NCBI GenBank assembly: GCA_018238205.1
Contig: JABCTV010000002.1
Span: forward strand, 21,620-85,619
Origin: Candidatus Thorarchaeota archaeon
GTDB lineage: Archaea > Asgardarchaeota > Thorarchaeia > Thorarchaeales > Thorarchaeaceae
DNA length: 64,000 nt
Direction of reading: 5' to 3'
Shown here: positions 8,404 through 17,520 of the stretch, one piece after another
Layout of the letters: each line of letters begins with the position of its first letter
Position numbering within the stretch: the stretch's first letter is position 1
The notes under the pieces: generated by a model
The model's database searches: none
What the model was told of the DNA's origin: nothing
Seen by the model: the letters and a program-made list of their open reading frames with translations, nothing else
Made by a program: the position numbers and the translations under genes

Positions 8404-9867
8404 ATGAAAGAAAAAGAATTGAAAAAGATGAAGATAGCTTCAGCAATTCTAGCTGTGCTGCTTTTCTTTAGTTTGTTTTTTGCATTAGCAACAGATCAAG
8501 CTACAGCAACAACCCCCGAAATCGACATTATCGTTGATGAAGGGAATATCACTGACCATCTTTGGTCATCTGATGGAACTAAAATAGCATATATCAAGTG
8601 TCCAGAGGGACAATTTTGGGGTGACCTCTGGATTGCGGAGTGGGACGGTAAGGAAATCAAGAATAAACAGCTGATATACACGGAAGCCGACTATAATCAT
8701 TTAGAAGACTGGCAGGGTGACTGGATTCTTTTCATGATACGTGGAGAAGATAGTACACCTGATGAATACTATGGTCGTAATGAATTGTGGAAAATCCGGG
8801 ATGATGGGAGTGATCTTACTCAGATTACATTCACTTATACTAATGGAATAAAATATACAGAAAACGGGTATTACTATTACAGAGGTTCTGTTGGGTGGGG
8901 TAGATTCATTCCCGGAACAGAACTTGTGTATTTTTCAGCTCATAATGGCAATGGATGGTATAGACCATATACTTGTAATAATGACGGTACTGACCAGTGG
9001 AATTATGTCAGTGCTTCAGATCATCCGTATTCATTTACCATCGGTATGTCACCAACTGGTAACAAACTTGTATGGGGTAACGCTTGGTATTGGAATGCAC
9101 CCACTGAAGCTCTAATGGTATGTAATCCAGATGGTACAGAGAGAGAAATGATTAAGTCATTCGACAAACGTACTTTCCCGCTAGTACTAGCAGACGGGAA
9201 TACAGTCGTTTATAGCTGGTATGACGGTGACATACATGCAATTGACATGGATGGAAGCAATGACAGGATGATCCTTAACGATGAATATTTCAACCATTGG
9301 GAGAACTATCATCCTGTTGATGGACAGTCACTGTTAATGACAAGCGACCGGGTAGATGGAAATAAGCACATTTTCAAGATAAACATAGACGGTACTGAAA
9401 TCATTCAACTTACAGACGGCTTATGTAATGATGATCGTGCAAGTTATTCCCAAAATGCTCATGAGATTCTGTACAGACGAATGCCTCTTGAATCCGAACC
9501 ATATCAACTTGTCATTAAAAGAATCGTTAAACTCATTGAAATTGACATCAAACCTTGTAGCTTGCCCAACCCTATCAACCTCAAATCCAAAGGAAAAATC
9601 ACAGTGGCGATACTGACTACTGATGATTTTGATGCTTCAACTGTTGACCCTGTTACGATAGAATTTGCAGGAGCTAGTCCACTAAAATGGCATCTCTCAG
9701 ATGTGGACCTTGATGGTGACATAGATCTTGTCCTACACTTCAAGACACAAGAACTCGAGCTGACAAATGACAGTATTGAAGCAACCTTGACTGGAGAAAC
9801 ATTTGATTCTAAACAAATCATAGGAACCGACTCAGTTAGAATAGTTCCCCTGAAAATTTGCAAATAA
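8404..9867 (+). CDS. Secreted TolB-like beta-propeller protein with C-terminal IDIKPxSxPNxINLKSKG domain
   Basis: Signal peptide; repeated propeller motifs (WSSDGTKIAYIK, MDGSNDRMIL, INIDGTEIIQLTDG); C-terminus IDIKPCSLPNPINLKSKGKITVAILTTDDFDASTVDPVTIEFAGA…DVDLDGDIDLVLHFKTQEL. Confidence 0.75.
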   Translation: MKEKELKKMKIASAILAVLLFFSLFFALATDQATATTPEIDIIVDEGNITDHLWSSDGTKIAYIKCPEGQFWGDLWIAEWDGKEIKNKQLIYTEADYNHLEDWQGDWILFMIRGEDSTPDEYYGRNELWKIRDDGSDLTQITFTYTNGIKYTENGYYYYRGSVGWGRFIPGTELVYFSAHNGNGWYRPYTCNNDGTDQWNYVSASDHPYSFTIGMSPTGNKLVWGNAWYWNAPTEALMVCNPDGTEREMIKSFDKRTFPLVLADGNTVVYSWYDGDIHAIDMDGSNDRMILNDEYFNHWENYHPVDGQSLLMTSDRVDGNKHIFKINIDGTEIIQLTDGLCNDDRASYSQNAHEILYRRMPLESEPYQLVIKRIVKLIEIDIKPCSLPNPINLKSKGKITVAILTTDDFDASTVDPVTIEFAGASPLKWHLSDVDLDGDIDLVLHFKTQELELTNDSIEATLTGETFDSKQIIGTDSVRIVPLKICK

Positions 9868-9899
9868 TGACAGAGGAATCTAAATCAATTGATACTATT

Positions 9900-9929
9900 A
9901 TTGAGGGGTCTTACGCCCCTCATATTTTT
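9900..9929 (+). terminator. Hairpin plus T-rich tract
   Basis: TGAGGGG-TCTTACG-CCCCTCA followed by tatttttc, shortly after the 9867 stop. Confidence 0.65.
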
Positions 9930-9946
9930 CTTACAGATTAGAATAG

Positions 9947-9970
9947 TTCAAATCCCTCCTGGCCCGCCAT
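9947..9970 (+). repeat. Degenerate tRNA-Lys 3'-end copy (att-like), copy 2
   Basis: TTCAAATCCCTCCTGGCCCGCCAT; one mismatch in 23 nt to the predicted spliced tRNA-Lys 3' end TTCAAATCCCACCTGGCCCGCCA. Confidence 0.85.
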
Positions 9971-10039
9971 CATACAAAAACTTGCTTCAATCCAATTTTC
10001 TATTAATATTCAAATCTGTAGTTTATATGGTAATTCAAA

Positions 10040-10897
10040 ATGAGTAGAGCACTCAAGACTGATACGGGAGAGATTCGCTTCATCTGGAAACTTGGAATTA
10101 CTCTCATTCTGATTCTTATGCTAATTGTCATTAGTAGACTCAGTCTGATATTTACAGTTCAGCAAATCCTCATTTTGCAAGGGACCCCATCATCTGTTGC
10201 TTTTCAAAATGCACAAATCTTTGTTGCTGAATCAGCTGAGGGGCAAGCCATTGCGAGTTCTCTCGACTTTCTCTTGATGTTCTTACTTGTTATCTTACTA
10301 GTCACCCGCTTCGAGAAACGTGAGTTTTACTTAGCGAATATTGGTTTGGATATACAGCGTAATACCTTGACATTCTTGCTACTGGGATTAGTCATTGGAT
10401 GTGGTCTCTTTCTTGGATCTGTGATGTTTGGAGTTCTTTTTAGCACTGTAGAGTTCCCGATTTTCTCTGATCTTACCCAATGGGCAGTCTCTAGCACATT
10501 AGTGGCTTCAATGATCTTCTTTACTTTGAACAGTTTTTGGCAGGAAGTTATATTTCGGGGATATTTGCAGACCCGTGCAGTTGAAAGATACGGTCAAATG
10601 CTCGGTATTGTGGGAATTACAGCAATCTTTGTTCTTTTTCATGGACTAGTTCAATCTCTTACACTTGTAGGAATTATCTCAGGCATGCTGTTGTTCATTT
10701 TCATTGGACTGCTTTATGAAAAAACTAGATCACTCTTCTTTGTGGGTGTGATTCATGCTGTTCTTAATTTCCTAAAGGTTCAACTTGATATCACGTTTCA
10801 TGGATTAGAAGCTGTCGTCACATATGGTATTGCACTTCTACTATTGATTCTAGTGATATACAAAACTGAGAAGGTACCATCAACTAACTTTCAATAG
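10040..10897 (+). CDS. CPBP (Rce1/CAAX-like) family intramembrane protease
   Basis: Multi-TM; motif FWQEVIFRGYLQTR, followed by VLFHGLVQS and VIHAVLNF. Confidence 0.8.
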   Translation: MSRALKTDTGEIRFIWKLGITLILILMLIVISRLSLIFTVQQILILQGTPSSVAFQNAQIFVAESAEGQAIASSLDFLLMFLLVILLVTRFEKREFYLANIGLDIQRNTLTFLLLGLVIGCGLFLGSVMFGVLFSTVEFPIFSDLTQWAVSSTLVASMIFFTLNSFWQEVIFRGYLQTRAVERYGQMLGIVGITAIFVLFHGLVQSLTLVGIISGMLLFIFIGLLYEKTRSLFFVGVIHAVLNFLKVQLDITFHGLEAVVTYGIALLLLILVIYKTEKVPSTNFQ

Positions 10898-10916
10898 ATT
10901 CTACTGTAAGAATATT

Positions 10917-10940
10917 TTCAAATCCATCCTGGCCCGCCAT
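10917..10940 (+). repeat. Degenerate tRNA-Lys 3'-end copy (att-like), copy 3
   Basis: TTCAAATCCATCCTGGCCCGCCAT; 2 mismatches to the predicted spliced tRNA-Lys 3' end. Confidence 0.85.
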
Positions 10941-10960
10941 CTACTTCTTAATACACGAAA

Positions 10961-11929
10961 TTATTTGGATAATTTATCGAGTCTTGAAATTCTTTCTTCA
11001 GCCTCAGCCATCATTCTATCCAATAATTCCTGAACAGAGGGAATATCTTTGATTAAGCCTACACCTTGACCGCAACTTACAACCCCCACGTCAATATCTC
11101 CTTCCCTGTACATCTTTTCTGCTTTATCTCCAGAGGCAGCTTGAATGAGAATGAATAGTGGTGATTTTTGATTCTCTAGTTCAAGTACGTGCTGTGCTGC
11201 TTTATTGTTCCATAGTCTGTGGGTATTACCAACAGAACGCAAAGCCAGAGTTGTATCGGTTTCTGCTGCGTTAACAAATGCCTGTTTGAGATTGTCATGT
11301 ATGGGACATTCCTTTGTAGCCATCATTCTTGTACCCATAATTACTCCTTCAGCACCCAGGGCCAAGATTGCAGCAATACCTCTGCCATCTGTTATTCCAC
11401 CTCCAGCAATTACGGGAACATCTAGAGCATCAACTACGGATGGAGTCATTACCATCGTTCCTATATCTAGAGTACCAGTAGCTCCACCATTTTCATATCC
11501 AACTACAGTTACCATATCCGCCCCCAGGGATGCTCCTTTTATCGCATATCTTACTCCCGCACATTTGTGAATCCAGATGACATCTTTGAATTTTGGCACC
11601 AAATCCTCTGGGGCTTTGTGACCACTTGTTTCAATGATTTTTACACCCTCGGCTAATGTAGCATCCACATAATCTTCTAGCTTGTCTTGAGGCATCAAAG
11701 CGGGGAACAAATTGATATTAACTGCAAATGGTTGATTTGTAAGAGATTGCGTTTTCTTGATTGCATCGCGCAGTTCATCAGGTGATTTGTAATTTGCACT
11801 GGCTAACACAGCACAGGCACCAGCATTACTAACTGCCGCGACAAATTCAGGATTAGAAATTCTTGCCATGGCCCCTGCTATAATCGGATATTTACATTCC
11901 AACATCTCAGTTACTTTTGTCTTTATCAT
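10961..11929 (-). CDS. Nitronate monooxygenase / FabK-like FMN-dependent enzyme
   Basis: PIIAGAMARISNPEFVAAVSNAGACAVLAS…DVPVIAGGGITDGRGIAAILALGAEGVIMGTRMMATKE. Confidence 0.88.
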   Translation of the reverse strand: MIKTKVTEMLECKYPIIAGAMARISNPEFVAAVSNAGACAVLASANYKSPDELRDAIKKTQSLTNQPFAVNINLFPALMPQDKLEDYVDATLAEGVKIIETSGHKAPEDLVPKFKDVIWIHKCAGVRYAIKGASLGADMVTVVGYENGGATGTLDIGTMVMTPSVVDALDVPVIAGGGITDGRGIAAILALGAEGVIMGTRMMATKECPIHDNLKQAFVNAAETDTTLALRSVGNTHRLWNNKAAQHVLELENQKSPLFILIQAASGDKAEKMYREGDIDVGVVSCGQGVGLIKDIPSVQELLDRMMAEAEERISRLDKLSK

Positions 11930-12034
11930 TTAGTTCACACACTTCTCTTAGTCATTGACCAGATTCTCACAGATAAATCTCATTATTCATCGGATGGACC
12001 AATCGCTATGATGCCTTACTGCTACGGAGAGTGA

Positions 12035-12058
12035 TTCAAATCTCTCCTGACCCGCCAT
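12035..12058 (+). repeat. Degenerate tRNA-Lys 3'-end copy (att-like), copy 4
   Basis: TTCAAATCTCTCCTGACCCGCCAT; 3 mismatches to the predicted spliced tRNA-Lys 3' end. Confidence 0.75.
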
Positions 12059-12134
12059 TCTGATTCTATTATATTTCGATATGGGATTATAACCATGAAT
12101 TATGATAATCGATTAGAATAATGATCTCTCCTAT

Positions 12135-12422
12135 TTGGTGATGCAATTGGAAAAGTATGTAACTCCGTTAAATCCAGAAGATTCTCTTCTTCCAGTGACT
12201 TTCCTTGATGGGATTACCTCTAGAGAAACTCCTGTTCCAACTCTATACGCAATACGATTCTTCTGTAGAGAGTTAGAAACAACACTTGATACCTTGTTAC
12301 AAAGTCAAGAATTACAGGAGCTTCTTAGCAATAGGACTGAGGAAAAGGAAGAGATCCATGAATCCCTTCAAAGAGTCTTGCATCGATTTCAAGAGTTTCT
12401 CATGGTGGATGCTCGTCGATAG
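12135..12422 (+). CDS. Small hypothetical protein
   Basis: 95 aa ORF with plausible composition and predicted helical C-terminus; no family recognised. Confidence 0.4.
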   Translation: MVMQLEKYVTPLNPEDSLLPVTFLDGITSRETPVPTLYAIRFFCRELETTLDTLLQSQELQELLSNRTEEKEEIHESLQRVLHRFQEFLMVDARR

Positions 12423-12565
12423 TATCTCCAATCACAACTCCGTTATTTCTTCTCTGTACTTGGCAGTTAATATTCTAGTATTATGTAAACTATTTATGGT
12501 ACGAGTGCAACCCCTTCCAAACTCTATAATCCCCTACTGCTTTAGAATTCACGATGTGAGCCTCG

Positions 12566-14203
12566 ATGTCCAAAATACTCAAACATAACAAGTTTCTTCT
12601 CAGTGCTATTGTGATTACCATTGTTCTTTCAGGAATGACCTTTGGAAACATACCTGCACCCACTGTACCCCAAGGCACTCAGATAGTAAATGGTGACACC
12701 TACAACTTTGCAGATTATAATTCATTGACACATGAACAGATAGCACTATACAACTACTTGTCCTCTATCGTTCTTGATGAGCCCGTGAATTCATTTGACA
12801 ATTGGTCCGCGGACCAATATTGGGGATACCTTCACTATATGTTGGCCTTCACCCAGTATGTGTTTTCAACAGTCTTTGAAACCACTCCTGGTTACAGGAC
12901 AGCTCACTATGAAGACCCAGCACATCAACTGATTAAGAAAATGAACACCACATCGGGAGAGTTTGGGAATGAATCAATAGAGTACATCGAATGGATTTAT
13001 CGCGGTTTTGAAGTATACCACTGGCCAAATGCAACGGATCCTACTGATTTGTACATGGGTGATTATCGAGGACCTACGAATATTATGTGGACTGGTCATT
13101 ACGCACTGATGGAGGCATTGTATGAACGCAGCTTCAACACTGGGGAATTCATTGACGAAATTACATGGTTCATAGAGGACTGGAACAACTCTCTTACAAC
13201 AGATGGTTACGGTAACCCACAAGAGGGAGGAATTTGGGAAACAGGCCTTATTCCATGTGAACCTTACATAGTCTTCTCTCAATGTAACAGTATCTCAATA
13301 TTCTGTACTGAACTCTATGACAACATATATGGAACTCAGTGGATGGAATCTGGTCTATGGGATTATGGTCTCAATTTTATCAATACTGAAATGCATGATT
13401 ACTATGGTCTCTTTATTGATGGATACTTTGTTCAACAACCAATTGGTGCTACTATCTCAACAGTAGCTCCTGAAGTAGTTCCAAACCCTGCAGTTGATAT
13501 CCATTCCACAGATGGTAGACCTAAGGATAATGCATATGGTACTGCATGGGCTTTGACCTTCTTAGAGTATACACAACCCGAGCTCTCAATTGCTGATTAT
13601 GACCCCTTCATGGAGGGCTATGGTGTAGATGTTTCCGCAGATATGATGTACACGGTAGGGTCTCTCAACAATATTGGTAATTTTGGTGATGTTGATGGCA
13701 TGCTTGGGACTTTCTTCGCAAGCGTTCTAGCTAATCAGAGAGGAGACTACGTAACACGTGATCGTCTTCAAAATTTCCTGACTGGGGCATACAACCAAGT
13801 TTGGTCTGCTGATGGTAGAGAAATGTACTATGACACCTCCGCTCTACTCAATTTCCTTAAACCTGTCACTGCTGGATTCAAAATCTGGTCAACTGTCCCT
13901 GTTACCATGCGTGATTTAGGTGATGCTAGACCAGCTGGGTTCTGGGATTGGCCATACATATCAGCAGCTGATGATGATAGTATCTGGGTGTATCAGGCTG
14001 AATGGGATCCAGTAAATGAAGGATTTATTCTCAACATCAAAGTGGATGAAACAGCGACACTCACTTTCAGTAACTTTGACTCGACTCCTACAGCATATTC
14101 TGGAGGTTTAGCAATTGGAGATTTTGTAGCATCTGGCGCTGATTACATATTGACCCTTACACCAGGTTCGTATAACATTGTAATCACTCAAGGAGGTAGT
14201 TAA
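12566..14203 (+). CDS. Large secreted protein of unknown function
   Basis: Signal peptide MSKILKHNKFLLSAIVITIVLSGMTFG; aromatic-rich ectodomain; stop directly abuts the next ATG. Confidence 0.7.
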   Translation: MSKILKHNKFLLSAIVITIVLSGMTFGNIPAPTVPQGTQIVNGDTYNFADYNSLTHEQIALYNYLSSIVLDEPVNSFDNWSADQYWGYLHYMLAFTQYVFSTVFETTPGYRTAHYEDPAHQLIKKMNTTSGEFGNESIEYIEWIYRGFEVYHWPNATDPTDLYMGDYRGPTNIMWTGHYALMEALYERSFNTGEFIDEITWFIEDWNNSLTTDGYGNPQEGGIWETGLIPCEPYIVFSQCNSISIFCTELYDNIYGTQWMESGLWDYGLNFINTEMHDYYGLFIDGYFVQQPIGATISTVAPEVVPNPAVDIHSTDGRPKDNAYGTAWALTFLEYTQPELSIADYDPFMEGYGVDVSADMMYTVGSLNNIGNFGDVDGMLGTFFASVLANQRGDYVTRDRLQNFLTGAYNQVWSADGREMYYDTSALLNFLKPVTAGFKIWSTVPVTMRDLGDARPAGFWDWPYISAADDDSIWVYQAEWDPVNEGFILNIKVDETATLTFSNFDSTPTAYSGGLAIGDFVASGADYILTLTPGSYNIVITQGGS

Positions 14204-14809
14204 ATGGCTTCTGAAGACATTACTATCTCCCCAGAATCAGAGAAATCCATACTTGACCGATTATATCTCCAGAACGTCCGAGAGATACTCCTAACAATCA
14301 TTTGCATTGCTTTGGGCATTAGTTTCTTTCTTGGTTTTTCCCTTATTCAAATGCCTTACATCATGATTTCGTTCTTTGCATTAGGACTTGCACCAGCATA
14401 TGCAATAATCGCAGTAACTGGTGCTATCAGAGGACCATTTGCAGGATTTATAGTTGGAGCGCTAGGGAAACTATTCACCGATCTGTTTCTTTATGGTATG
14501 ATTCCACTCATGGGTCTACCATACCTTGCTTATGGAGTGCTGGGTCTAATCGTAGGCTTAGCCACCTATGATTTCACAGAGGGAAGATCGCTAGCTAAGA
14601 TGTCAATACTCTCGATGGTAGGTCTTGCATTCACATTGATGTTAGTCGTAGTTATTGGACTACTGTTGGGTGATGTAGCAATACTAGTTGGGATTGCATT
14701 CATTTTGTTACCTCAACTGACCTTGGGACTTCCTTCAGTATTTCTCCTTACACCAATCTTTGCTAGAGTATGGTATATCCTAAAGGAGAATGTTCCTCTT
14801 CCTATTTAG
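14204..14809 (+). CDS. ECF-transporter S-component-like membrane protein
   Basis: About 6 hydrophobic segments; APAYAIIAVTGAIRGPFAGFIVGALGKLFTDLFLYG… pattern resembles ECF S-components; ATG immediately follows the TAA of the upstream gene. Confidence 0.55.
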   Translation: MASEDITISPESEKSILDRLYLQNVREILLTIICIALGISFFLGFSLIQMPYIMISFFALGLAPAYAIIAVTGAIRGPFAGFIVGALGKLFTDLFLYGMIPLMGLPYLAYGVLGLIVGLATYDFTEGRSLAKMSILSMVGLAFTLMLVVVIGLLLGDVAILVGIAFILLPQLTLGLPSVFLLTPIFARVWYILKENVPLPI

Positions 14810-14827
14810 TCGACGAAAAGTAATTGA

Positions 14828-15256
14828 CTAATCTTGAGATCTGCAGCTTGAACAGAGGCCGCTCACCTCAAAGTTATGGCCTTGTACCTCAAAGCCTGCT
14901 CTCTGATTCAGGTTGGGTGCTATCTCTTCAAATGAAATACAATCATAGTCTTCAATTCGGCCGCATTTATTGCAGATGAGATTGATATGGAATTTGACAT
15001 CAGGATCATAACGAGTCGATCCATCTCGGAATCCCATTTCATTTACAAGTCCAATCTCTGTGAAGAGTTGAAGGTTCTTGTATACGGTTGCTAGGCTAAT
15101 TGTAGGGTCTGTCTTACTTGCGAACTTGTGAATTTCAGAAACATTTGGATGTGATCCAGCCTTCCAGAGTGCTTCATAGACCGCGATTCTCTGGGATGTT
15201 GCCCTGTGACCACTCTTTCGAATAGTTTCTGCAATCTCTTTTCTAGAGGATAACAT
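14828..15256 (-). CDS. Fur/PerR-family metalloregulator
   Basis: HRATSQRIAVYEALWKAGSHPNVSEIHKFASKTDPTISLATVYKNLQLFTEIGLV…CNKCGRIED…CSSC. Confidence 0.92.
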   Translation of the reverse strand: MLSSRKEIAETIRKSGHRATSQRIAVYEALWKAGSHPNVSEIHKFASKTDPTISLATVYKNLQLFTEIGLVNEMGFRDGSTRYDPDVKFHINLICNKCGRIEDYDCISFEEIAPNLNQRAGFEVQGHNFEVSGLCSSCRSQD

Positions 15257-15305
15257 TGTAGGTTGTTCTACTCCGTTATCTAAATAAACCTATTCCTATA
15301 TGATA

Positions 15306-15324
15306 ATTATTACTTATTAATAAT
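15306..15324. promoter_or_regulatory. Candidate Fur/PerR operator 1 (7-5-7 inverted repeat)
   Basis: ATTATTA-CTTAT-TAATAAT in the divergent fur/prx intergenic region. Confidence 0.55.
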
Positions 15325-15335
15325 AAACCTTAAAT

Positions 15336-15355
15336 AGTAATGATTATCGATTACT
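15336..15355. promoter_or_regulatory. Candidate operator 2
   Basis: AGTAAT-GATTATCG-ATTACT inverted repeat in the same intergenic region. Confidence 0.4.
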
Positions 15356-15453
15356 ATGTAGAAATCTTGGAAAGAATCATCGATTAATCTGATGATGAAG
15401 ATTAATTACCAAGAAAGCTCAATACATACCAGTTATCATGGAGATGTAACGAA

Positions 15454-16104
15454 ATGACAGAAACTCAAGTTGAGAAAAGAATGCTCCTAATTGGAGAAGA
15501 AGTACCAGACTTTGAAGCTGAAACAACTGACGGGCGAATCAAATTCAAGGATTGGGCGAAGGGAAGTTGGGTGATTTTATTCTCCCATCCCGCAGATTTT
15601 ACACCAGTCTGCACTACTGAATTCATGGCCTTTGCTGACATTTACCCCGATCTAAAAGAGAGAGGTGTGAAACTACTAGGACTAAGCATAGACAGTATCT
15701 ATTCACACATATCTTGGATTAGAACAATTAAGGAGAAACTCGGTACAGATATTCCATTCCCAATCATTGAAGACCTTAGCATGAATGTTGCTAAGAAATA
15801 TGGAATGATTCATCCATCTCAGAGTGCAACAGCTGCAGTTCGTGCAGTATTCTTCATTGATCCAGAATTCAAGCTTCGAGCATTAATCTACTACCCATTA
15901 AGCAATGGTCGTAACATGAAGGAGATCACTCGCATCATTGACGCTTTCCAAACTTCAGACAAGCATGGTGTTGCCACACCTGCTAATTGGGAGCCTGGTG
16001 ATGATGTCATTGTTCCACCTCCAAAGACCACAGCAGAAGCTGAGAAACGTCTTGCTGAGGGTTACGATTGCGCTGACTGGTTCTTCTGTAAGAAGAAACT
16101 CTAA
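15454..16104 (+). CDS. Peroxiredoxin (Prx6/archaeal 2-Cys type)
   Basis: HPADFTPVCTTEF peroxidatic Cys motif; C-terminal DCADWFFCKKKL. Confidence 0.95.
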   Translation: MTETQVEKRMLLIGEEVPDFEAETTDGRIKFKDWAKGSWVILFSHPADFTPVCTTEFMAFADIYPDLKERGVKLLGLSIDSIYSHISWIRTIKEKLGTDIPFPIIEDLSMNVAKKYGMIHPSQSATAAVRAVFFIDPEFKLRALIYYPLSNGRNMKEITRIIDAFQTSDKHGVATPANWEPGDDVIVPPPKTTAEAEKRLAEGYDCADWFFCKKKL

Positions 16105-16121
16105 TACAATGAGGCATGATT

Positions 16122-16166
16122 CGAGAGAGTGAGAGGGGGAGCCCCCTTCTCTCTCGTTACGATTTT
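16122..16166 (+). terminator. Strong stem-loop plus T-run after the peroxiredoxin gene
   Basis: CGAGAGAG…GGGGG-AG-CCCCC…CTCTCTCG then gattttttaa. Confidence 0.8.
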
Positions 16167-16248
16167 TTAATCCATTTTTGCAATTATTGATAATAGTTAG
16201 AACACGTGTTCTAAAGATTCTGGGAGAAACTTGTGTAAGATATATGTT

Positions 16249-17478
16249 TTAGCTTAATTTTGCATCAACAACTAAATCCTGATAGATACTGGAAAGACCC
16301 TCCAAGTGCTGTTTGATATCAAACCGTTTCTCAACAGTTTCTCTACCTTTTCTACCAATCTGTGCACGATGTTGCTCACTATTCAATAAAGTGCTCACTG
16401 TTTCAACAAGTGCATTGACATCATCTGGATTTACGGTTAGCCCATCTTGACCTTCAGTGATGATTTCACTAGGTCCATAGACATTGGTTGTCACTACAGG
16501 TACTCCACATGCCATGGCCTCAAGAATTGAAAGACCAAAGGGCTCCTCTCTTGATGGATAAATGAAAATAAGGCTTTGATTGATTAATTTAGGAACCGCT
16601 TCGATTTCAACAACGCCTAGATAATCCACCATATGGGATACTCCTGCATTGTCGAAACCATCCAAAAGATTGCTCTTCAGAGAACCCTCTCCGGTCATTA
16701 ACATTTTGAGATTAGGATGATCTTGTTTGAGTAATGTGAGCATCTCAGGAAAGAGATCAACAGCTTTCATCTTCTCCAGCCGTCCTAGAAATGCAATATC
16801 CCATTTTTTCTTTGTTTCAGGCATTGGATAGAATACGGATAGGTCTATTCCTAGGTATAGTGGAAGGACTGGAACATCAATGCCTTTCTTTGATAGATGC
16901 TCATCTAGCACTTCCGCGACGTTATTACTCACAGCAAGCACTAAGTCAAACGGACAGGCTTCACTAAAACTCTCGAAATCAGTTGTTCTTTCTCCACTTG
17001 GTAGAATCAATGGTTTTGGTCGCCCATGAATTGTTGCAACCATGGGAATATCCCCCAATGAACCACGTTCCTGTAACTTTGAAAGAACACGGTTGAATAC
17101 AATGTAGGTGCTATGTGCATGAATAATGTCTGGTTCAAATTCTTGAATAAAATCTAGGAGTTGGTTCTCTAGAGTTTCGATGTTTAATTCCAAGTCATTC
17201 TCTTTGAACAATATGCTGGCTTCTTTCTCTCGTTTATCCTCAGGTAATGCAAAGAACTCCCATTTTCTTGCTTCTAGGAAATTGCCAGAAAGATAACGAA
17301 TTCTATAATACTCATGGTCAACAAAATCTGGAGAATCACGTTCCGGAGCCTGAGTGACTACGATTGATACATGCTCATTATTGACTAGATGTTCCGATAG
17401 ATAATGCAAGTATGACTCATAGCCTCCAAGACCAGCAGGATTAAGGCTGTCACACAGGTGGAGAATCTTCATCAGCAA
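16249..17478 (-). CDS. GT4-family glycosyltransferase
   Basis: N-terminal GGYESYLHYLSEHL; C-terminal PSREEPFGLSILEAMACGVPVVTTNVYGPSEII. Confidence 0.9.
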   Translation of the reverse strand: MLMKILHLCDSLNPAGLGGYESYLHYLSEHLVNNEHVSIVVTQAPERDSPDFVDHEYYRIRYLSGNFLEARKWEFFALPEDKREKEASILFKENDLELNIETLENQLLDFIQEFEPDIIHAHSTYIVFNRVLSKLQERGSLGDIPMVATIHGRPKPLILPSGERTTDFESFSEACPFDLVLAVSNNVAEVLDEHLSKKGIDVPVLPLYLGIDLSVFYPMPETKKKWDIAFLGRLEKMKAVDLFPEMLTLLKQDHPNLKMLMTGEGSLKSNLLDGFDNAGVSHMVDYLGVVEIEAVPKLINQSLIFIYPSREEPFGLSILEAMACGVPVVTTNVYGPSEIITEGQDGLTVNPDDVNALVETVSTLLNSEQHRAQIGRKGRETVEKRFDIKQHLEGLSSIYQDLVVDAKLS

Positions 17479-17520
17479 GGCTAAACTGTAGTCTCTCTAA
17501 TCTATGTAACTGTTAGTCAA

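Noticed and set aside
11205-11570. Antisense ORFs within the nitronate monooxygenase gene (11205-11570, 11219-11425)
   Set aside because: Entirely opposite a clear FMN-enzyme gene; composition looks like a frame shadow
12001-12058. Copy 4 of the tRNA-Lys 3'-end repeat as a full second tRNA gene
   Set aside because: GGAGAG/CTCTCC can pair around the TTCAAAT loop, but no matching 5' acceptor (GGGTCAG) or D-arm is present upstream; a truncated remnant fits better
12286-12588. 100-aa ORF overlapping 12135-12422 and the start of 12566-14203
   Set aside because: Overlaps two better candidates and has no family features
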